In this document: in pieces, positions 59,136-64,000 of the stretch
How the letters are laid out: each line of letters begins with the position of its first letter
How positions within the stretch are numbered: the stretch's first letter is position 1
From: Chondrosia reniformis
Taxonomy: Eukaryota > Porifera > Demospongiae > Chondrillida > Chondrillidae
DNA length: 64,000 bases
Direction: 5' to 3'
Assembly: GCA_947172415.1 (NCBI GenBank)
Contig: OX359194.1
Location: 2,604,001 to 2,668,000, forward strand
Made by a program: the position numbers and the translations under genes
Notes under the pieces: model-generated
Database searches by the model: none
Seen by the model: only the letters and a program-made list of their open reading frames with translations
Told to the model about the DNA's origin: nothing

Positions 59136-59857
59136 CTCTTGGCTGTATGCACATATAGCTATACAGTATATCCTGCTAGTTTTGTAAAATTTCAAAAAAG
59201 GATACCCGAGTTACTGCAGATCGAAAAATACCCTATTCTAAAGTATTGAAGATTCGCCAACCACAAGCGTTTTCATAGGCAATTACTTTATTTAAATAGA
59301 AGATAAAACCTTATAATAGTAGGCCTACCTGGACACATCTCTATGGTGGTTGCGGTTCCCATAGAGGTTGGTAGCGCTTAGACTCTGAAGCTGTCTCCTA
59401 ATCGGTTGGTGCCATAGAGACGTGCTCACCAATAATCCGGATTTCGGGGGGGTTCCACGTAATGTGGGATTGGCATCTGATATCTTAGGATTCATATGAG
59501 TCGGCCATATCGAGAAGAACTGGTTCTTCTCACGCAAGTGACACCCAAAGCTCAACTCGGCAGAGCGTTACCACCGATCCCGGCCTCTGAGCGTCGTGGA
59601 TGGTAGCGTTCGGTATGGTCCAATTTTTTTCCTTTGGAGTTTCTTTAGCAGTCGATTGACGATTTTTCACTTTAGCGACATCCATATATTATAATATGGA
59701 CAGATACTACTTCAAAACAATCAAGTATTACAGAGTGAATATCCATGTGCATTAAAATCTTTAAAAGCGTTCTCGTCATTCAAATATACATATAAAAGTA
59801 ACGTATTTTCAATATTCCCTCTCTAGGTCGGCCATTTATATTATTACGAAACTCCCG
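59136..59857. repeat. 722-bp embedded element, copy 5
   Basis: Matches copy 1 at both diagnostic sites (gtatggtcc, no extra T). Separated from copy 4 by about 3.1 kb of satellite. Confidence 0.9.
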
Positions 59858-60360
59858 TACATTAAATTTCTATACAAGAATCTAATGTACATTTAGTGCT
59901 GTAACTCTGTCAATTGGAAAGATGTGAAGCTGAAACTTGGTGTTAGCATTCACAGACATCCTTAAAGCATATCCAAAGAGTTTTACAAATTTTGATGTTC
60001 ACTCATATTTGCCCTATCTCTCACCATACATTAAATTTGTATAGCAGAATCTAATGTACATTTAGTGCAATAACTCTATCAATTGGAAAGATGTGAAGCT
60101 GAAACTTGATGTTAGCATTCCCAGACATACATAAAGCATATCCAAAGAGTTTAACAAATTTTGATGTTCACTCATATTTGCCCTATCTCTCACCATACGT
60201 ACATTAAATTTGTATGCAAGAATCTAATGTACATTTAGTTCAATAACTCTGTCAATTGGAAAGATGTGGAGCTGAAACTTGTTGTCAGCATTCACAGACA
60301 TCCTTAAAGCATATCCAAAGAGTTTTACAAATTTTGATGTTCACTTATATTTGCCCTACG

Positions 60361-63300
60361 TATGGTGAGATTAAATGTACATTAGATTCTGGTATACAAA
60401 GTTAATGTATGGTGAGATATAGGGCAAATATAAGTGAACATCAAAATTTGCAAAACTCTTTGTATATGGTTAATGAATGTCTGTGAATGCTGTGACCAAG
60501 TTTCAGCTTGATAACTGTCCATTTGTATGAGTTGCAGCTTTAAGTGTACATAAATTCTGGTATACAAAGTTAATGTATAGTGACAGAGTTACGTATGGTG
60601 AGAGATATAGAGCAAATTTGAGCAGATATATATCAAAAATTGCAAAACTCATTGAAAACCTTTCATACATCTCTGTGAACAATGACATAGAGTTTCAGAT
60701 TCATATCTCTTCATTTGGAAGAGTTACAACACTTATTGTATTTTAAATTACTGCTATACGAATTGAATGTACGTATAGGGCAAATATGAGTGAACATCAA
60801 AATTTTCCAAAGTCTTTGAATATGTTTTATGGATGTCTGTGAATGCTGTGACCAAGTTTCAGCTGGATATCTGTCCATTTGAATGAGTTGGAGCATTAAA
60901 TGTACATTAGATTCTGGTATACAAAGTTAATGTATGGTGAGATATAGGGCAAATATGAGTGAACATCAAAATTTGCAAAACTCTTGGGATATGGTTTATG
61001 GATGTCTGTGAATGCTGTGACCAAGTTTCAGTTTGATATCTGTCCATTTGAATGAGTTGGAGCATTAAATGTACATTAGATTCTGGTATACAAAGTTAAT
61101 GTATGGTGAGATAAATACGTATAGGGCAAATATAAGTGAACATCAAAATTTGTAAAACTCTTTGTATATGGTTAATGAATGTCTGTGAATGCTGTGACCA
61201 AGTTTCAGCTTGATATCAGTCCATTTGAATGAGTTGGAGCATTAAATGTACATTAGATTCTGGTATACAAAGTTAATGTATGTTGAGATATAGAGCAAAT
61301 ATGAGTGAACATCAAAATTGGCAAAACTCTTTGGAAATGTTTTATGGATGTCTGTGAATGCTGTGACCAAGTTTCAGCTTGATATCTGTCCATTTGAATG
61401 AGTTGGAGCATTAAATGTACATTAGATTATGGTATACAAAGTTAATGTACGTATAATGAGATATAGGGCAAATATGAGTGAACATCAAAATTTGTAAAAC
61501 TCTTTGTATATGGTTAATGAATGTCTGTGAATGCTGTGACCAAGTTTCAGCTTGATATCAGTCTATTTGAATGAGTTGCAGCATTAAATGTACAATAGAT
61601 TCTGGAATACAAAGTTAATGTATAATGAGATATAGGGCAAATATATATAAGTGAACATTAAAATTTTCAAAACTCCTTGGATATATTTTATGGATGTCTG
61701 TGAATGCTGTGACCAAGTTTCAGCTTGATATCAGTCCATTTGAATGAGTTGGAGCATTAAATGTACATTAGATTCTGGTATAAAAAGTTAATGTATGGTG
61801 AGATATAGGGTAAATATAAGTGAACATCAAAATTTGTAAAACTCTTTGTATATGGTTAATGTATGTCTGTGAATGCTGTGACCAAGTTTCAGCTTGATAT
61901 CTGTCCATTAGAGCGAGCTGGAGCATTAAATGTACATTAGATTCTGGTATACAAAGTTAATGTATGGTGAGATATAGGGCAAATATGAGTGAACATCAAA
62001 ATTTGCAAAACTCTTGGGATATGGTTTATGGATGTCTGTGAATGCTGTGACCAAGTTTCAGTTTGATATCTGTCCATTTGAATGAGTTGGAGCATTAAAT
62101 GTACATTAGATTTTGGTATACAAAGTTAATGTATGGTGAGATAAATACGTATAGGGCAAATATAAGTGAACATCAAAATTTGTAAAACTCTTTGTATATG
62201 GTTAATGAATGTCTGTGAATGCTGTGACCAAGTTTCAGCTTGATATCAGTCCATTTGAATGAGTTGCAGCATTAAATGTACATTAGATTCTGGTATATAT
62301 ACAAAGTTAATGTATGGTGAGATATAGGGCAAATATGAGTGAACATCAAAATTTGCTAAACTCTTTGGAAATGTTTTATGGATGTCTGTGAATGCTGTGA
62401 CCAAGTTTCAGCTTGATATCAGTCCATTTGAATGAGTTGGAGCATTAAATGTACATTAGATTCTGGTATACAAAGTTAATGTATGGTGAGATATAGAGCA
62501 AATATGAGTGAACATCAAAATTTGCAAAACTCTTTGGAAATGTTTTATGGATGTCTGTGAATGCTGTGACCAAGTTTCAGCTTGATATCTGTCCATTTGA
62601 ATGAGTGGGAGCATTAAATGTACATTAGATTATGGTATACAAAGTTAATGTACGTATAATGAGATATAGGGCAAATATAAGTGAACATCAAAATTTGTAA
62701 AACTCTTTGTATATGGTTAATGAATGTCTGTGAATGCTGTGACCAAGTTTCAGCTTGATATCAGTCCATTTGAATGAGTTGCAGCATTAAATGTACAATA
62801 GATTCTGGTATAAAAAGTTAATGTATGGTGAGATATAGGGCAAATATATATAAGTGAACATCAAAATTTTCAAAACTCTTTGTATATGGTTAATGTATGT
62901 CTGTGAATGCTGTGACCAAGTTTCAGCTTGATATCTGTCCATTTGAACGAGCTGGAGCATTAAATGTACATTAGATTCTGGTATACAAAGTTAATGTATT
63001 GTGAGATATTGGGCAAATATGAGTGAACATCAAAATTTGCAAAACTCTTTGTATATGGTTTATGGATGTCTGTGAATGCTGTGACCAAGTTTCAGCTTGA
63101 TATCTGTCCATTTGAATGAGTTGGAGCATTAAATGTACATTAGATTCTGGAATACAAAGTTAATGTATGGTGAGATATAGGGCAAATATAAGTGAACATC
63201 AAAATTTGTAAAACTCTTTGGAAATGTTTTATGGATGTCTGTGAATGCTGTGACCAAGTTTCAGCTTGATATCTGTCCATTTGAATGAGTTGCAGCATTA

Positions 63301-64000
63301 AATGTACATTAGATTCTGGTATAAAAAGTTAATGTATGGTGAGATATAGGGCAAATATGAGTGAACATCAAAATTTGCAAAACTCCCTTGGATATGGTTT
63401 ATGGATGTCTGTGAATGCTGTGACCAGGTTTCAGCTTGATATCTGTCCATTTGAATGAGTTGGAGCATTAAATGTACATTAGATTTTGGTATACAAAGTT
63501 AATGTATGGTGAGATATAGGGCAAATATGAGTGAACATCAAAATTTGCAAAACTCTTTGGAAATGTTTTATGGATGTCTGTGAATACTGTGACCAAGTTT
63601 CAGCTTGATATCTGTCCATTTGAATGAGTTACAGCATTAAATGTACATTAGATTCTGGTATAAAAAGTTAATGTATGGTGAGATATAGGGCAAATATGAG
63701 TGAACATCAAAATTTGCAAAACTCTTTGGATATGTTTTATGGATGTCTGTGAATGCTGTGACCAAGTTTCAGCTTGATATCTTTCCATTTGAATGAGTTG
63801 CAGCATTAAATGTACATTAGATTCTGGTATAAAAAGTTAATGTATGGTGAGATATAGGGCAAATATGATTGAACATCAAAATTTGCACAACTCCTTGGAT
63901 ATGGTTTATGGATGTCTGTGAATGCTGTGACCAAGTTTCAGCTTGATATCTGTCCATTTGAATGAGTTGGAGCATGAAATGTATATTAGATTCTGGTATA
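60361..64000 (+). repeat. 169-bp satellite, forward block A2, continuing past the window
   Basis: About 21 units in the same orientation and subfamily as block A1. The first few (60530-60780) are diverged. Several units carry extra TACGTA (61448-61453, 62651-62656) or TATA insertions. The array reaches the right edge. Confidence 0.95.

Larger units (their letters stand above)
49052..60360 (-). repeat. 169-bp satellite, inverted block B, with five embedded element copies
   Basis: Same satellite family in the opposite orientation, as a diverged subfamily (attagattcttgtatacaaa and gctgacagcaagtttcagct on the minus strand). About 45 units, period 169 (for example 50355, 50524, 50693). Many units alternate between two types (tgtgtactcatatttgtcc / tgttcactcatatttgccc), giving a 338-bp dimer. 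Broken five times by the 722-bp element. No gene is seen; repeated small open frames are not supported. Confidence 0.95.

Overview
The window looks like nuclear DNA of an early-branching animal, most likely a demosponge such as Amphimedon queenslandica. The base composition is AT-rich, introns are short with GT..AG ends, genes are tightly packed and partly nested, a CARD-NACHT receptor and fibrinogen-domain genes sit side by side, and TACGTA palindromes are everywhere. The species is an inference from gene content and repeat style. All gene models below were spliced by hand from splice-site phase and protein similarity.

Positions 1-19,040 hold two housekeeping genes that diverge from one compact promoter (about 5,340-5,660). 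On the minus strand is a RAB3IP/Rabin8-like Sec2-domain Rab exchange factor that runs off the left edge; one intron holds a 1-kb, 17-bp minisatellite. On the plus strand is a complete 19-exon carnitine O-palmitoyltransferase 1 gene (775 aa). A secreted fibrinogen-domain gene (FReD1) lies antisense inside CPT1 intron 2.

Positions 18,540-25,800 are a tandem segmental duplication of about 3.6 kb. Each unit carries the 3' end of CPT1 and a fibrinogen-domain gene. The second CPT1 piece is a dead fragment, FReD2 has a frameshift, and FReD3 looks intact. A fourth relative (FReD4, 38,845-40,027) has a nonsense codon.

Positions 27,193-38,281 hold a minus-strand NLR gene: a CARD-like exon, a large NACHT exon with an in-frame 36-bp coding minisatellite, and a chain of small LRR-like exons. 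It is followed by a single-exon AIG1-type GTPase with a C-terminal coiled coil (40,336-41,727, plus) and a minus-strand receptor with three Ig domains, two FN3 domains, one membrane span and a tyrosine-rich tail with two NPxY motifs (42,050-45,137). With the fibrinogen-domain genes this resembles an innate-recognition neighbourhood; shared function is an inference from domain types only.

From about 47,200 to the right edge there are no recognisable genes. The region is a 169-bp satellite in three blocks: forward, inverted, forward. The inverted block contains five nearly identical copies of a roughly 722-bp unrelated element. Both inversion joints read TA-CG-TA, and the same TACGTA appears as small insertions in otherwise matching repeat units. 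That is the most unusual signal in the window.
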